Shown: positions 41,542-50,115, counted from the stretch's first letter. The stretch is 64,000 nt of DNA from Bacillota bacterium (GCA_023454175.1 JAEXRW010000028.1:50138-114137), one strand, 5' to 3'. Notes: a model not told the origin generated them from the letters alone. Made by a program: numbers and translations.

Positions 41542-42039
41542 TCACGGCAGGATGATGATAGGCGTGCCGAGGGGGACGTTCTCCCAAAGGAAATCCATCA
41601 CTTCATCCTCCATGGCGATGCAGCCGGCCGTCCAGTCCGTCGCGCCGCCGCCATGGATCATGATCTCGCCGCCGAGGGAGGTATCCCAGGGCGGCGCTTC
41701 GTTTTTTTCAACGGCCGTTACGACGCGGTCAAGGACATCCTTACCAATCAAACCATCGTTGTATGCGGTTTTCGCATCTTCCGCATTGGGGTAGGAGAGG
41801 CCGAGGGAAAGATGAAAACGGCTTCTGTCGTTGCGCATGCAGACGCAGTATTCCCCCTCGGGCGTTTTGCCGTCCCCTTCACGCCGCTTGGGACCGATGG
41901 GAGAGGAACCGAGGCCGATGGGAAAGGAAGCGGATACAACCCCGTTTACAAAAAGGACGAGCCTGCGTTCACCCTTGCATATTTGGATATATGTATCCGA
42001 CACAGGCCCCAACCCCCGATCCTTACAGAAGCATTTCAT
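41542..42039 (-). CDS. L,D-transpeptidase (YkuD family)
   Basis: A 165-residue catalytic domain only. The active-site motif is HGG-x3-DWTAGCIAM, with His ~129 and nucleophile Cys ~140 counted from ATG 42039, in the YkuD arrangement; the substrate strand SFPIGLGSSPIGPKRREGDG precedes it. These enzymes make 3-3 cross-links or attach proteins to peptidoglycan, or are dispensable wall factors. No signal peptide or membrane helix is present, so export is unexplained. TTG 42045 would add two residues. A TATAAT box ends 6 bases before the ATG, suggesting leaderless mRNA. Confidence 0.85.
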   Translation of the reverse strand: MKCFCKDRGLGPVSDTYIQICKGERRLVLFVNGVVSASFPIGLGSSPIGPKRREGDGKTPEGEYCVCMRNDRSRFHLSLGLSYPNAEDAKTAYNDGLIGKDVLDRVVTAVEKNEAPPWDTSLGGEIMIHGGGATDWTAGCIAMEDEVMDFLWENVPLGTPIIILP

Positions 42040-42044
42040 ATCCA

Positions 42045-42053
42045 ATTATACCA
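42045..42053 (-). promoter_or_regulatory. Extended -10 promoter (TGGTATAAT), leaderless arrangement
   Basis: TG-G-TATAAT on the minus strand ends 5-6 bases before the L,D-transpeptidase ATG, so the expected transcript begins at or next to the start codon. There is no ribosome site. Confidence 0.5.
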
Positions 42054-42221
42054 CGATTTTTGGCCCGGTTTTACTTCGTTCCCCTTTTTCAGACAGAGGA
42101 TCCGAAGTCTTGACGCGTGGCGACACATAGTGCCATAATGAAGAAACAAGCGATAATACCTTTTTTTGCAAGTCCGGCTGACGCTGCGGGACACCAGGCC
42201 TTTCTATAAGGAGTGATACAA

Positions 42222-43796
42222 ATGATGGTGGACAAGCAGGAGAATAAGAGCAAGAAGGAAAGAAAACCCTGGAGCACAAAAAAGAAGGCGATTTTTTGGC
42301 CGTGCATGGCCGCGCTGGCCATCCTCATCGGCCTGGGCGCCTATTTCATCTATGACTATGTCTCGGGCATGATGGACCCGATGAAGGCTTTCCACATCCA
42401 ACCCACACCTACCCCGACCGCATCCGCCCCGGCCACCCCATCAAACACCGTGAACGAACCTTCCGCATCGGCCCTGCCCACACCCACCAACTGGGACGCG
42501 CTCAAGGACCCGGGTTTTGCCAATGAACGCGTGAACATCCTACTGCTGGGCATCGACTCCAGCTACGAGCGGGAAGCCAAAAGCACAGGGGCATACCGGA
42601 GCGATACGATGATCCTCCTCTCGCTGGATTTCATCAACAACAAAGTCTATATGCTCTCCATCCCGCGGGACACCTTCACGCACATCTACGGCAAAAAGGC
42701 GCCTTCCCACTACAACAGCAGCAAACCCTATGACGACCGGGCGCGCATCAACACCGCGTTCACACTGGGGGGCGGGGAGAAGAAAAAAGGCTTCGAATAC
42801 GCCGAGCGCACCGTAAGCGAACTGCTGGGGGGCGTCAAGATCCAGTACTATGTGGGGATCAAGATGAATGCCGTGAAGGACGTGGTCGACGCGCTGGGCG
42901 GCGTGGATTACAAGGTGGACGTGGAAGTGAAAATGGGCGGGCGGGTCATCCACAAGGGCCAGCAGCACCTGAATGGACAGCAGGTGCTGGATTACTGCAG
43001 GCAGCGGAAAGAGTCCAGCGACCCTGTACGGACGGACCGGCAACGCAAGATGATCCTGGCCATCCTGAACCAATTGAAGACAAAGGGCACCATCATGGAC
43101 ATCCCCAAGGTATATGACGCGCTGAAGGACGGCATCTACACCGACATGAACCTCCAACAGATCATCGCCCTGACGCTGTATATCAAAGATTTCGACCTTG
43201 GTACGGTCAAAAGCGAACATGTACCCGGAAACTTCCTCAATATCAGCGGGACCAGCCTGTGGGGGATCAGCCAGCGGAAGCTTTCCAACCTGGCGCAGGA
43301 GTGGTTTGGCGTGAACAGGCGCGTGGAGATGAATAACGATGTATCCACCCTGCGCAAATATGCAGCTGCATTGCAGACGGCCATGTGGCAGGCCAACTAC
43401 TACCTGGACCATGGCGCATCGCTCATCCGCTACAACAGCGAATACGGCCTGACGAGCGCGGAAAAGATCGCAGCGCTGCAAAGCCTGAAGCCGGCGCTGG
43501 AGGAAGCGGTGGACGAGGAGGACATGGCGCTGCTGGAGCCCGCAACGGAAGCCTACAAGACGGCGTGGAAAAGCGCAAACTCGGATGCGGTGACCAAGGT
43601 GACGCCTGACGCCAACGCCGCCATCACACGGGCCGAAAGTGCCCTCACTACGCTCGTGCCGGGGAGCGAGAACCATGAAAAGATCAAGAAAGCCAAAGAC
43701 CAGCTGGCCGAGGCAAAGGCTAAAAACGTGGCCACGGATATCATAGACAAGACAAAGGCGCTGGTGAAGGTATTGAACGAACTGGGAATACCATGA
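42222..43796 (+). CDS. LytR-CpsA-Psr (LCP) family glycopolymer ligase
   Basis: A 524-residue membrane protein. A cytoplasmic Lys-rich head, one helix (IFWPCMAALAILIGLGAYFI, ~25-45) and a Pro/Thr/Ala linker precede the LCP catalytic domain: NILLLGIDSS, RSDTMILLSLDF with SIPRDTF, and VDALGGVDYKVDVE, with conserved Arg/Asp residues that bind the lipid pyrophosphate. A C-terminal ~170-residue helical, Ala-rich domain is added. It attaches teichoic acid-like or capsule polymers to peptidoglycan. AAGGAG supports ATG 42222. The stop is abutted by the 7-base-period repeat. Confidence 0.92.
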   Translation: MMVDKQENKSKKERKPWSTKKKAIFWPCMAALAILIGLGAYFIYDYVSGMMDPMKAFHIQPTPTPTASAPATPSNTVNEPSASALPTPTNWDALKDPGFANERVNILLLGIDSSYEREAKSTGAYRSDTMILLSLDFINNKVYMLSIPRDTFTHIYGKKAPSHYNSSKPYDDRARINTAFTLGGGEKKKGFEYAERTVSELLGGVKIQYYVGIKMNAVKDVVDALGGVDYKVDVEVKMGGRVIHKGQQHLNGQQVLDYCRQRKESSDPVRTDRQRKMILAILNQLKTKGTIMDIPKVYDALKDGIYTDMNLQQIIALTLYIKDFDLGTVKSEHVPGNFLNISGTSLWGISQRKLSNLAQEWFGVNRRVEMNNDVSTLRKYAAALQTAMWQANYYLDHGASLIRYNSEYGLTSAEKIAALQSLKPALEEAVDEEDMALLEPATEAYKTAWKSANSDAVTKVTPDANAAITRAESALTTLVPGSENHEKIKKAKDQLAEAKAKNVATDIIDKTKALVKVLNELGIP

Positions 43797-44180
43797 TAGT
43801 TGAGAGTTGAAAGTTGAGAGTGGAGAGTTACCCTGCGGGGGGAATCCTAATTGATAATTGATAATGGATAATTGACAATCAGGGACGGCCTGCGGGGGAG
43901 ATAGGCAGTTGAAAATTGAGCGTTTACAGATACCCTGCGGAGGCATATCAATACCTGGCGGTATTGAATTGGCAATTGACGATGGATAATTGACAATCAG
44001 GGACGGCCTGCGGGGGAGATAGGCAGTTGAAAATTGAGCGTTTACGGTTACCCTGCGGGGGTATATCAATACCTGGCGGTATCGTATTGGCAATTGACAA
44101 TGGACAATTGACAATTAGAAGGCGACCTGCGGGGGAGGTTACAGGTGACAGTTACCCTGCGGGGAACTCATTTGACGATG
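43797..44180 (+). repeat. Large cluster of 7-base-period repeats with a 118-bp tandem duplication
   Basis: Four or more AATTGAC/AGTTGAG runs alternate with CCTGCGGGGG and TACCCTGCGG. A unit of about 118 bases (GGGACGGCCTGCGGGGGAGA at 43882 and again at 44000) is present twice in tandem. The remaining gap to 44455 carries a TATAAT at 44369 and no gene. Confidence 0.85.
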
Positions 44181-44455
44181 AACAGTGAAAAATGAACAGC
44201 ATTGGAAAGCAAGGGAGGCAAATTTGCCTCCCTTGCAGGCATGAGTCGAAATATCATATCATTCCCAAACCGCCTCATACTGGAGAAAGCGGGGTGACCC
44301 TGCGCAGGCGGATTCAATTTAAAGCTACGATTTAAAAGATTTCATGTCATTCGAGCAATCATTTCATGTATAATATAAGCGTTAAAAGAATGCACATCTT
44401 TCCCGCGTTGGGATAACACATCAATGAACCCAAATAATCAACAGGGGGGTAGGAA

Positions 44456-45574
44456 ATGGTCGAAATAAAAGAAGTCAAGAACAAAAGCGACCTACGGAAA
44501 TTCATCCTTTTCCCGCAGAAACTGTACAAGGACAACGACTATTATGTGCCAGACATGGTGGGTGACGAATATTACCTGCTGCAGAAGGGGCACAACCCGT
44601 CGCTGGAATTCTGCGAACTGGTGATGTTCCTGGCGTACAAGGATGGGCAAATTGTTGGGCGCATCGCCGCCTTCCTCAATCCCAGGGCAAACGAGAAATT
44701 CAACAACAAGCGTGTACGCTTCACGAGGGTGGACTTCATTGACGATTTCGAGGTGTCTTCGGCGCTCTTCAAGGCCGCGGAGGACTGGGCCAGATCCAAG
44801 GGGATGAACGAGATCCACGGACCGATCGGGTTTTCGGACCTGGACAAACAGGGGATGCTCATCGAAGGCTTTGACAGGCTGAGCATCATGCCCTCCATCT
44901 ACAATGCGGAGTATTACCAGCACCACCTGGACAGGCTGGGCTACCGCAAGGAGGCGGACTGGATCGAGTGCCATGTGAAAGTGCCCGAGAGCATAGACCC
45001 CAAGGTGCAACGGATGAGCGACATCATCCTGCGCCGCACGAAGACGAGACTGGTCACACTGAAATCCATGAAAGAAGCCGACCCTTATGTCAACAGCTTT
45101 TTCACGCTGGCCAACGAATGCTACGCCGACCTGTACGGACAGGTGCCGCTGGACGAGGCGCAATTCCAGCAATACGCGGACAAGTACCTGAAGATGATGG
45201 ACCCAAGGTTTGTGTATTTCATCAATGACCAGAACGACAAGATGATTGGACTGGCCATGGCCATGCCCTCCCTCTCCAAGGCACTGCGCAGGGTGCACGG
45301 GCGGCTTTTCCCCTTCGGATGGATCGACCTGCTGCGGGCGCAGAAGAAAGGGGACACGCTGGACATGTACCTGGTGGCCATCCATCCCGATTACCAGACA
45401 TCGGGGCTGGCCTTTGTGCTGATCAACCACATGTGGGAGCTGGCGATGCAATACGGATTCAAGTGGGCGGAGACGGGCCCGATGCTGGAGGAAAATGAAA
45501 AGGTGGCCGCGATCTGGAAGATGTTTGACAAGGAGCAGGACAAGAGAAGAAGATGTTATGTAAAGGCACTGTAA
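44456..45574 (+). CDS. GNAT-family N-acetyltransferase-like protein
   Basis: A 372-residue cytosolic protein. The N-terminal half carries a GNAT fold (YKDGQIVGRIAAFLNPRANE with the following RVDFIDDFEV), as does the C-terminal half (LYLVAIHPDYQTSGLAFVLI, where the acetyl-CoA loop would be). This two-domain size is that of uncharacterised 'GTP-binding/acyltransferase' members near lipid genes. Substrate not determinable. A strong CAGGGGGG ribosome site precedes ATG; TATAAT at 44369 may be its -10. Confidence 0.78.
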   Translation: MVEIKEVKNKSDLRKFILFPQKLYKDNDYYVPDMVGDEYYLLQKGHNPSLEFCELVMFLAYKDGQIVGRIAAFLNPRANEKFNNKRVRFTRVDFIDDFEVSSALFKAAEDWARSKGMNEIHGPIGFSDLDKQGMLIEGFDRLSIMPSIYNAEYYQHHLDRLGYRKEADWIECHVKVPESIDPKVQRMSDIILRRTKTRLVTLKSMKEADPYVNSFFTLANECYADLYGQVPLDEAQFQQYADKYLKMMDPRFVYFINDQNDKMIGLAMAMPSLSKALRRVHGRLFPFGWIDLLRAQKKGDTLDMYLVAIHPDYQTSGLAFVLINHMWELAMQYGFKWAETGPMLEENEKVAAIWKMFDKEQDKRRRCYVKAL

Positions 45575-45576
45575 TT

Positions 45577-45650
45577 GTGTAATTGACAGTTAACAGTTAA
45601 TAGTTAATAGTTGCGGAATGCCTGACGGCATGATTGTATTGCCCTGCGGG
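45577..45650 (+). repeat. 7-base-period repeat plus hairpin
   Basis: AGTTAATAGTTAATAG units, ATGCCTGACGGCAT hairpin and GCCCTGCGGGG, starting 3 bases after the GNAT gene stop. Confidence 0.8.
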
Positions 45651-45659
45651 GTAGGGGCC

Positions 45660-45732
45660 AAACCCCTCAGCCACCTTGCGGTGGCAGCTCACCCTATTGC
45701 GGGTGCAATGCACCCACTTAGGGCGCCATGCG
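45660..45732. repeat. Dispersed nested-palindrome repeat, copy 3
   Basis: CCCCTCAG - CCACCTTGCGGTGG hairpin - CAGCTCACCCTA - GGGTGCAATGCACCC hairpin - GGGCGCCATGCG. Confidence 0.75.
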
Positions 45733-45892
45733 AAAGGATCTGCAGGAGAAGATCAAACCGAAAAAGACCGTGTGCCTGCGACGGGGCATGCGGTTTTTGT
45801 ATTACAACGGGGAAGAAGGACAATGCCTGTTTAACGGCATGGGATTATGGTAAAATAATCAAAGAAATCTGTACAAAGGGCGTTAAAAGAGC

Positions 45893-46480
45893 ATGAATAT
45901 CATACTGGCCAGCGCTTCCCCGCGGCGAAAACAATTACTCGAGCAGGTCGGCTGCACGTTCCAGGTGATCCCCAGCACGAAAGAGGAACCGAAGCTGGAC
46001 CACCTGCCCCCGCACGAAGGGGTGATGCTGCTGGCGCGGCAGAAGGCGGAGGACACCGCCAATACCATCCAAAGCGGCATCGTGATCGGCGCGGACACCA
46101 TCGTGGCGACGGGGCGGCATATATTGGGGAAGCCGCGGGACGAGGAAGAAGCATTTGCCATGCTCTCGAAGCTGCAGGGCAAACGGCACGACGTATACAC
46201 CGGCATATGCGTGATCCGGCAGCCGGAGGGGAAAACCATCACCGAGTATGAGAAGACGGCTGTCTATTTCGCACCGATGAGCAGGGAAGAAATACTGGGG
46301 TATATTGCGACGGGGGAACCGATGGACAAGGCTGGGGCATACGGGATACAGGGATACGGCGCGGTGTACATCCAAAAGGTGGAGGGGTGCTACTTCAACG
46401 TGATGGGGCTGCCCCTGCACCGGCTGCACGGGATGCTCAAAAACATGGGGTATGATGTGACGGGAAAATGCTTTAGGTAA
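45893..46480 (+). CDS. maf: Maf nucleotide pyrophosphatase
   Basis: A 195-residue house-cleaning enzyme. The N-terminus IILASASPRRKQLLEQ is the Maf signature; GADTIVATGRHILGKPRDEE and YTGICVI follow, and GYIATGEPMDKAGAYGIQGY ends the active site. It hydrolyses non-canonical or modified nucleoside triphosphates (dTTP/UTP or m7GTP classes). Full length. A 7-base-period repeat begins directly at the TAA. Confidence 0.92.
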   Translation: MNIILASASPRRKQLLEQVGCTFQVIPSTKEEPKLDHLPPHEGVMLLARQKAEDTANTIQSGIVIGADTIVATGRHILGKPRDEEEAFAMLSKLQGKRHDVYTGICVIRQPEGKTITEYEKTAVYFAPMSREEILGYIATGEPMDKAGAYGIQGYGAVYIQKVEGCYFNVMGLPLHRLHGMLKNMGYDVTGKCFR

Positions 46481-46545
46481 TTGACAATTGAAAATTGAGA
46501 ATTGAGAATGAAGGTATGCCTTACGGCATGATTTTTATAACCCTT
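46481..46545 (+). repeat. 7-base-period repeat plus hairpin
   Basis: AATTGACAATTGAAAATTG then ATGCCTTACGGCAT and CCCTTTGGGG, starting at the maf stop codon. Confidence 0.8.
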
Positions 46546-46764
46546 TGGGGAATTATCAGTTAATACTTATGCATTTGCAGTTATGAAATTGGGAATGTGC
46601 CCAGCTGATATAAACAAGAGGTTATCACTCCATCCGGCACCATAGTGATCACAATTGGTCTAATTGCGATCACATTAGCGCCACCTCCCTCACGACACGT
46701 GCGCGTGCGAGGGAGGCAGGCGGCCCTGCGGGGATATCGATTTCTTTGGTAGATTGAGGGGGAA

Positions 46765-47535
46765 ATGGACAGGGAGCGGTTTCAAAAGGCTTGCGAGCTG
46801 GTCATCGGAAAAGAGCGGGAACGGGCGGGGATCGGCACGTACGGCGAAAAGACGCTGCATGCCGTGCTGAAGCATTACCTGGAGCCGGACGCAAGCTGCC
46901 ATGAGGTCAAAACCGGCGGATTTGTGGCGGATATCTACAGGGAAAGCGGCATCATCGAGATACAGACGCGCAGTTTCAACACGCTGCGCCGAAAGCTCGC
47001 CGCCTTTCTCGAGGTATCAACGGTGACGGTGGCCTATCCCGTCGCAAGGACGAAATGGCTGACGTGGCTGGACAGGGAGACCGGGGAGGTAACGAAGAAG
47101 CGCAAAAGTCCGAAGACCGGAAGCCCCTGTGAAGCTTTCTATGAACTTTACAAGATCAAGCAACTCCTGACGCATCCCAACCTGCGACTGCTCATCCTCA
47201 TGCTGGATATCGAGGAAACCCGAAACCTGGACGGGTGGAGCGAGGATAAAAAGAAGGGCTCGTCGCGGTATGAGCGCATCCCGGTGGATATCATTGAAGA
47301 GATCTGCATCAATTCCATTGCCGATTACATCAAACTTATACCACATAACCTGCCGGGTGAATTCACGACGAAGGATTTCAGGAAGGCATCAGGCCTGAGC
47401 CTGAGCACGGCGCAGACCGCATTGAACGTGCTATATTCCGTGGGGGCGGTTACGCGGGTGGGGAAGAGCGGGAATACCTATTTATATAATATCGACAGGA
47501 CCTTACGGGCAACTGAAACAACAATTAATAGTTAA
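46765..47535 (+). CDS. Hypothetical protein with nuclease-like core and winged helix
   Basis: A 256-residue cytosolic protein. The N-terminal half has EVKTGGFVADIYRESGIIEI followed by QTRSFNTLRRKL, spaced like the D-x(n)-(E/Q)-x-K/Q core of PD-(D/E)xK enzymes. The C-terminal ~70 residues (TTKDFRKASGLSLSTAQTAL, then NVLYSVGAVTRVGK) look like a winged helix. I do not recognise a named family, and the nuclease reading is speculative. GAGGGGG lies close before ATG. The last codons T-I-N-S-stop come from the repeat. Confidence 0.6.
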   Translation: MDRERFQKACELVIGKERERAGIGTYGEKTLHAVLKHYLEPDASCHEVKTGGFVADIYRESGIIEIQTRSFNTLRRKLAAFLEVSTVTVAYPVARTKWLTWLDRETGEVTKKRKSPKTGSPCEAFYELYKIKQLLTHPNLRLLILMLDIEETRNLDGWSEDKKKGSSRYERIPVDIIEEICINSIADYIKLIPHNLPGEFTTKDFRKASGLSLSTAQTALNVLYSVGAVTRVGKSGNTYLYNIDRTLRATETTINS

Positions 47536-47585
47536 GAATTAATAATTAATAATTTTGGAATGCCCTTTGGGCATGATTTTATTGG
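47520..47585 (+). repeat. AATTAATA-type repeat plus hairpin
   Basis: Starts inside the preceding gene, supplies its TAA, and ends in ATGCCCTTTGGGCAT. Confidence 0.8.
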
Positions 47586-47662
47586 CCCTTCGAGGGAGGG
47601 TACCACATCCTATAGGCCAAAAAGGAAGCCGCCGATACGGCTCCCTTTATGATCCATTCACC

Positions 47663-48064
47663 TTACAGTTTGATCGTCCTGGGGACGCGGTTCCCGTAGG
47701 CCCAAACCTGGGCCTCCCCATCCTGCAGGTAGAACACCTCGAAATCCGGGCTTTCGGGGGTGCCGTACAGGCCAGCGAAACCGGGGTAGAGCTCAAAAGC
47801 CTTTTTCTTCGCGGCCATGCTCCCATCGAAGACAGCTTTGCCGCTGAGGCGGATCCAATCGCTCTCGGATACCATGCCGCTCATCTCCACGCGCGGGTCT
47901 GCCTGAAGCTGGCGGTAGACCGGCTTTTTATTGCCGGTGGTGAAATAGAGTTTCCCTTCGAAAACCATCGCAAAGCCGAAGGGGCGCACGCGGGGCTGGC
48001 CATCCTCGGTGGTGGCGAAATAGAATACGCGGGCGGCTCTGAGCAGCTGCAAAACCTCATCCAT
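47663..48064 (-). CDS. Pyridoxamine 5'-phosphate oxidase-like flavoprotein
   Basis: A 133-residue split-barrel protein: ARVFYFATTEDGQPRVRPFG, LYFTTGNKKPVYRQLQADPR and VEMSGMVSESDWIRLSGKAV are the FMN-binding strands of the PPOX/NimA-like family. Such proteins often reduce nitro compounds or flavin-linked substrates. GGAGGG supports ATG 48064 over the track start upstream. It is transcribed divergently from the HxlR gene and shares its operator, so it is probably its target, as is common for redox-sensing HxlR regulators. Confidence 0.82.
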   Translation of the reverse strand: MDEVLQLLRAARVFYFATTEDGQPRVRPFGFAMVFEGKLYFTTGNKKPVYRQLQADPRVEMSGMVSESDWIRLSGKAVFDGSMAAKKKAFELYPGFAGLYGTPESPDFEVFYLQDGEAQVWAYGNRVPRTIKL

Positions 48065-48142
48065 GAAAAACCCTCCCAAATATACATACCCAAGGCATGT
48101 TAGATATGCTATAATTATACAAGCCGCTTCGAAAATAACAAG

Positions 48143-48159
48143 TATGATAATTTATCATA
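48143..48159. promoter_or_regulatory. HxlR operator in the divergent promoter
   Basis: TATGATAA-T-TTATCATA, perfect 8-bp arms, extended by AGTAT/ATACT outside. It overlaps a possible minus-strand -35 (TTGTTA, then TATAAT at 48119-48114) and a plus-strand TTATCA/CATACT pair spaced by 17. Confidence 0.65.
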
Positions 48160-48201
48160 GATACTATCAAAAACCATACTATAAGGGAGCTGTCGGACTC
48201 T

Positions 48202-48534
48202 ATGGCGAAATACCATCCGGACTACCTCAAGTGCCCCATCGCCACCACGCAGCAGGTGGTGGGAGGCAAATGGAAGATCCTGATCCTTTGGTATCTGCGG
48301 GAGGCGTCGATGCGATTTGGCGAGCTGCAGCGGAAACTGCCCGGCATCACGCAGGCCATGTTGACGGCGCAGCTGCGGGAGCTCGAAAGGAGCGGGATGG
48401 TCCACCGTGAGGTCTTCGCGGAGGTGCCGCCGCATGTGGAGTATTGGCTCACGCCGCTGGGCGACGCATTCCGGCCGGTGCTGGAGAGCATCCAGCAGTG
48501 GGGGAGGCAGTATATCGAGGTAGTTGAGAGTTGA
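48202..48534 (+). CDS. HxlR-family transcriptional regulator
   Basis: A 110-residue winged-helix regulator: CPIATTQQVVGGKWKILILW with the sensing Cys near the N-terminus, MRFGELQRKLPGITQAMLTA, and the wing REVFAEVPPHVEYWLTPLG. HxlR proteins respond to aldehyde or redox stress, using Cys thiols in YodB-like members. It is divergent from the flavoprotein gene with a shared palindrome. The last residues V-V-E-S-stop come from the repeat element. Confidence 0.92.
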   Translation: MAKYHPDYLKCPIATTQQVVGGKWKILILWYLREASMRFGELQRKLPGITQAMLTAQLRELERSGMVHREVFAEVPPHVEYWLTPLGDAFRPVLESIQQWGRQYIEVVES

Positions 48535-48620
48535 CAGTTACCCTACGGGGCAAATTGAGAATTGACAATTGAGAATTGTGGAATGCCTGGCGGCATGATT
48601 ATATATGCCTGCGGGGGAAC
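48522..48620 (+). repeat. 7-base-period repeat plus hairpins
   Basis: AGTTGAGAGTTGACAGTTA begins in the HxlR gene; CCCTACGGGG, AATTGAG units, ATGCCTGGCGGCAT and CCTGCGGGGG follow. Confidence 0.8.
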
Positions 48621-48643
48621 GTGATTGAGTTGGAGGGATCTGT

Positions 48644-49054
48644 ATGACTACCAAAGAGGTTGCGGAGAGCATCGCGTACTGCGGGCTGGTGTGCGGGATG
48701 TGCCACCTGGCGGATACGTGCGGGGGGTGCCGGAGCGAGACGAACTGCTGCGGCAACCATCTCTCGGAGCTGGGATGTTACCAGTATGACTGCTGCATCC
48801 GGAACGGATACGATGGGTGCTGGGAATGTGCCGAAGCCCCTTGCGGGGAGGGCATGTTTGCCGAGGGACACGACATACGGCTGCGGGCCTTCGTACGGTT
48901 CATCCGGATAGAAGGGAAGGAAAAGCTGGCAGAGCTGCTGGTGAGAAACGCCCAAATGGGCATCCAGTACGGCCACGGACGGGACTACGACCGCCTGGGG
49001 AGCGAGGAATCGGTAATTCAACTGCTTACAACAGGGGAAAAGCAGGCAGGCTGA
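48644..49054 (+). CDS. DUF3795-like cysteine-rich protein
   Basis: A 136-residue protein. CGLVCGMCHLADTCGGCR is the DUF3795 start; 14 cysteines in all, most in the first 70 residues, suggest metal binding. The tail (LRAFVRFIRIEGKEKLAELL) is helical. Family function unknown; members are common in anaerobes. TTGGAGGG precedes ATG by 6 bases. Confidence 0.85.
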   Translation: MTTKEVAESIAYCGLVCGMCHLADTCGGCRSETNCCGNHLSELGCYQYDCCIRNGYDGCWECAEAPCGEGMFAEGHDIRLRAFVRFIRIEGKEKLAELLVRNAQMGIQYGHGRDYDRLGSEESVIQLLTTGEKQAG

Positions 49055-49217
49055 ACAACGGCGTACTGAAGCCATTCAAAAGCGTTATTAAGCGCGTCAT
49101 ACAAGCTGATGACGGCCTGTTCCACTACATACCCCAACACGCGCGCGCTCGTGTATTAACTATCACCCGCCCAGCTGAATATACTGTAGCAGAACACAAA
49201 TGAAAGGAGGACTCAAT

Positions 49218-49325
49218 ATGTTCTGCTGTAGAAGAGGCTGGGGCTGGCATGGCGGTTGTTGCGGCGGCTGGGGTGGCGGCTGGGGCGGCGGCTGGGGCGG
49301 CTGGGGCGGCGGCTGGTGGTGGTAA
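49218..49325 (+). CDS. 35-residue Trp/Gly/Cys-rich peptide
   Basis: An excellent AAAGGAGG ribosome site lies 8 bases before ATG. The product starts MFCCRRGWGWHGGCC and continues as GGW/GGGW units ending in WWW, with about 11 Trp, 17 Gly and 4 Cys. A rho-independent terminator follows at 49381. Transcript and signals argue it is real. It resembles neither known bacteriocins nor coat proteins I can name. Low complexity makes assignment impossible. Confidence 0.6.
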   Translation: MFCCRRGWGWHGGCCGGWGGGWGGGWGGWGGGWWW

Positions 49326-49380
49326 ACCACGATCTGCCTTAACCTGACCCGCACTCCCAATCCAGACAAGTCATGATATC

Positions 49381-49411
49381 AAAGGCTCTCCGACAAAGGG
49401 GAGCCTTTTTT
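49381..49411 (+). terminator. Rho-independent terminator
   Basis: AAAGGCTCTCC and GGGAGCCTTT pair, then TTTT; 55 bases after the Trp/Gly peptide gene. Confidence 0.85.
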
Positions 49412-49515
49412 AGTTGATAATTAATAGTTAAGAATTAAGAATTGCGGAATGCCCTCCAGGCATGTTTTTATTAGCTGAGAGTTATCAGTTAGCTGTTGTG
49501 TATTGCCCTGCGGGG
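49412..49515 (+). repeat. 7-base-period repeat plus hairpins
   Basis: AGTTGATAATTAATAGTTA, ATGCCCTCCAGGCAT and TTGCCCTGCGGGG; it ends at the 3' end of the minus-strand zincin gene. Confidence 0.75.
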
Positions 49516-49518
49516 GAC

Positions 49519-50115
49519 TTACAGCAGGCAGGTGCGGACGAGTTTGAAATAATCCGGACTGTCATGGAGGCCATAGCAGGAGGCGAGTGCGGCCAATTTT
49601 CCCGCCATGGCCTGTAATTCATCCTCCGCGCAGTCCCGGCAACAGCCCCTGAACAGGAGGGAGCAGCTGTAATAGCAAAATTTATGCGTGTGATCGCACG
49701 TTTCACGGGTACAGGAGGCGGAGAACTCCCGGAGGAAATCATAGGCGAAACCGCGGGCGAAGGTGAGGAAGGTGGCCTGGCGCTCCAACCCGATGTCCAC
49801 GTATTTTCCGAGGCCGAAGCCGGCGCTGAACTGGACGAGGTGCATCAGCTCATGCGCGGTGGTGGCACGGATGCGCCAGGGGGAACCCTCCTCCAGCGCG
49901 CTTTCCCGGATGACGATGTACAGCTCGGGGTCGTGCTCCGCCAGCCAGCCGAACTTACGCAGGGAGAGGCGGACCTTGCCGAAAAGCTCGGGAAAACGTA
50001 CGAGCGCGGGCTCGAAATAGTCTTTTGCATACCGGACGATCTTTTCCGCCCGTTCGGGCCTGATATGGGGGCAGAGGAAATCCCAGCCCCTCTGCGCCAT
50101 AACGTCTGATCCCAC
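49519..50115 (-). CDS. Uncharacterised zincin-like metalloprotease
   Basis: A 198-residue protein with HELMH (His 88, Glu 89, His 92) in RATTAHELMHLVQF, a zinc-protease motif in a helix. The third ligand could not be assigned. The C-terminal part is Cys-rich (SCTRETCDHTHKFCYYSC), a probable second metal site. No signal peptide. GTG 50115 follows GGGGGA; ATG 50100 is possible. It lies 22 bases after the HAD gene on the same strand. Confidence 0.6.
   Translation of the reverse strand: MGSDVMAQRGWDFLCPHIRPERAEKIVRYAKDYFEPALVRFPELFGKVRLSLRKFGWLAEHDPELYIVIRESALEEGSPWRIRATTAHELMHLVQFSAGFGLGKYVDIGLERQATFLTFARGFAYDFLREFSASCTRETCDHTHKFCYYSCSLLFRGCCRDCAEDELQAMAGKLAALASCYGLHDSPDYFKLVRTCLL

Noticed and set aside
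42540..44114. A 524-codon minus frame across the LCP gene and the repeats
   Set aside because: Antisense to a clear LCP domain; its first part is translated repeat DNA.
43797..44180. CRISPR-like appearance of regularly spaced repeats
   Set aside because: The units are 7-base runs and short hairpins with irregular spacing, not uniform repeats with unique spacers, and no cas genes are present.
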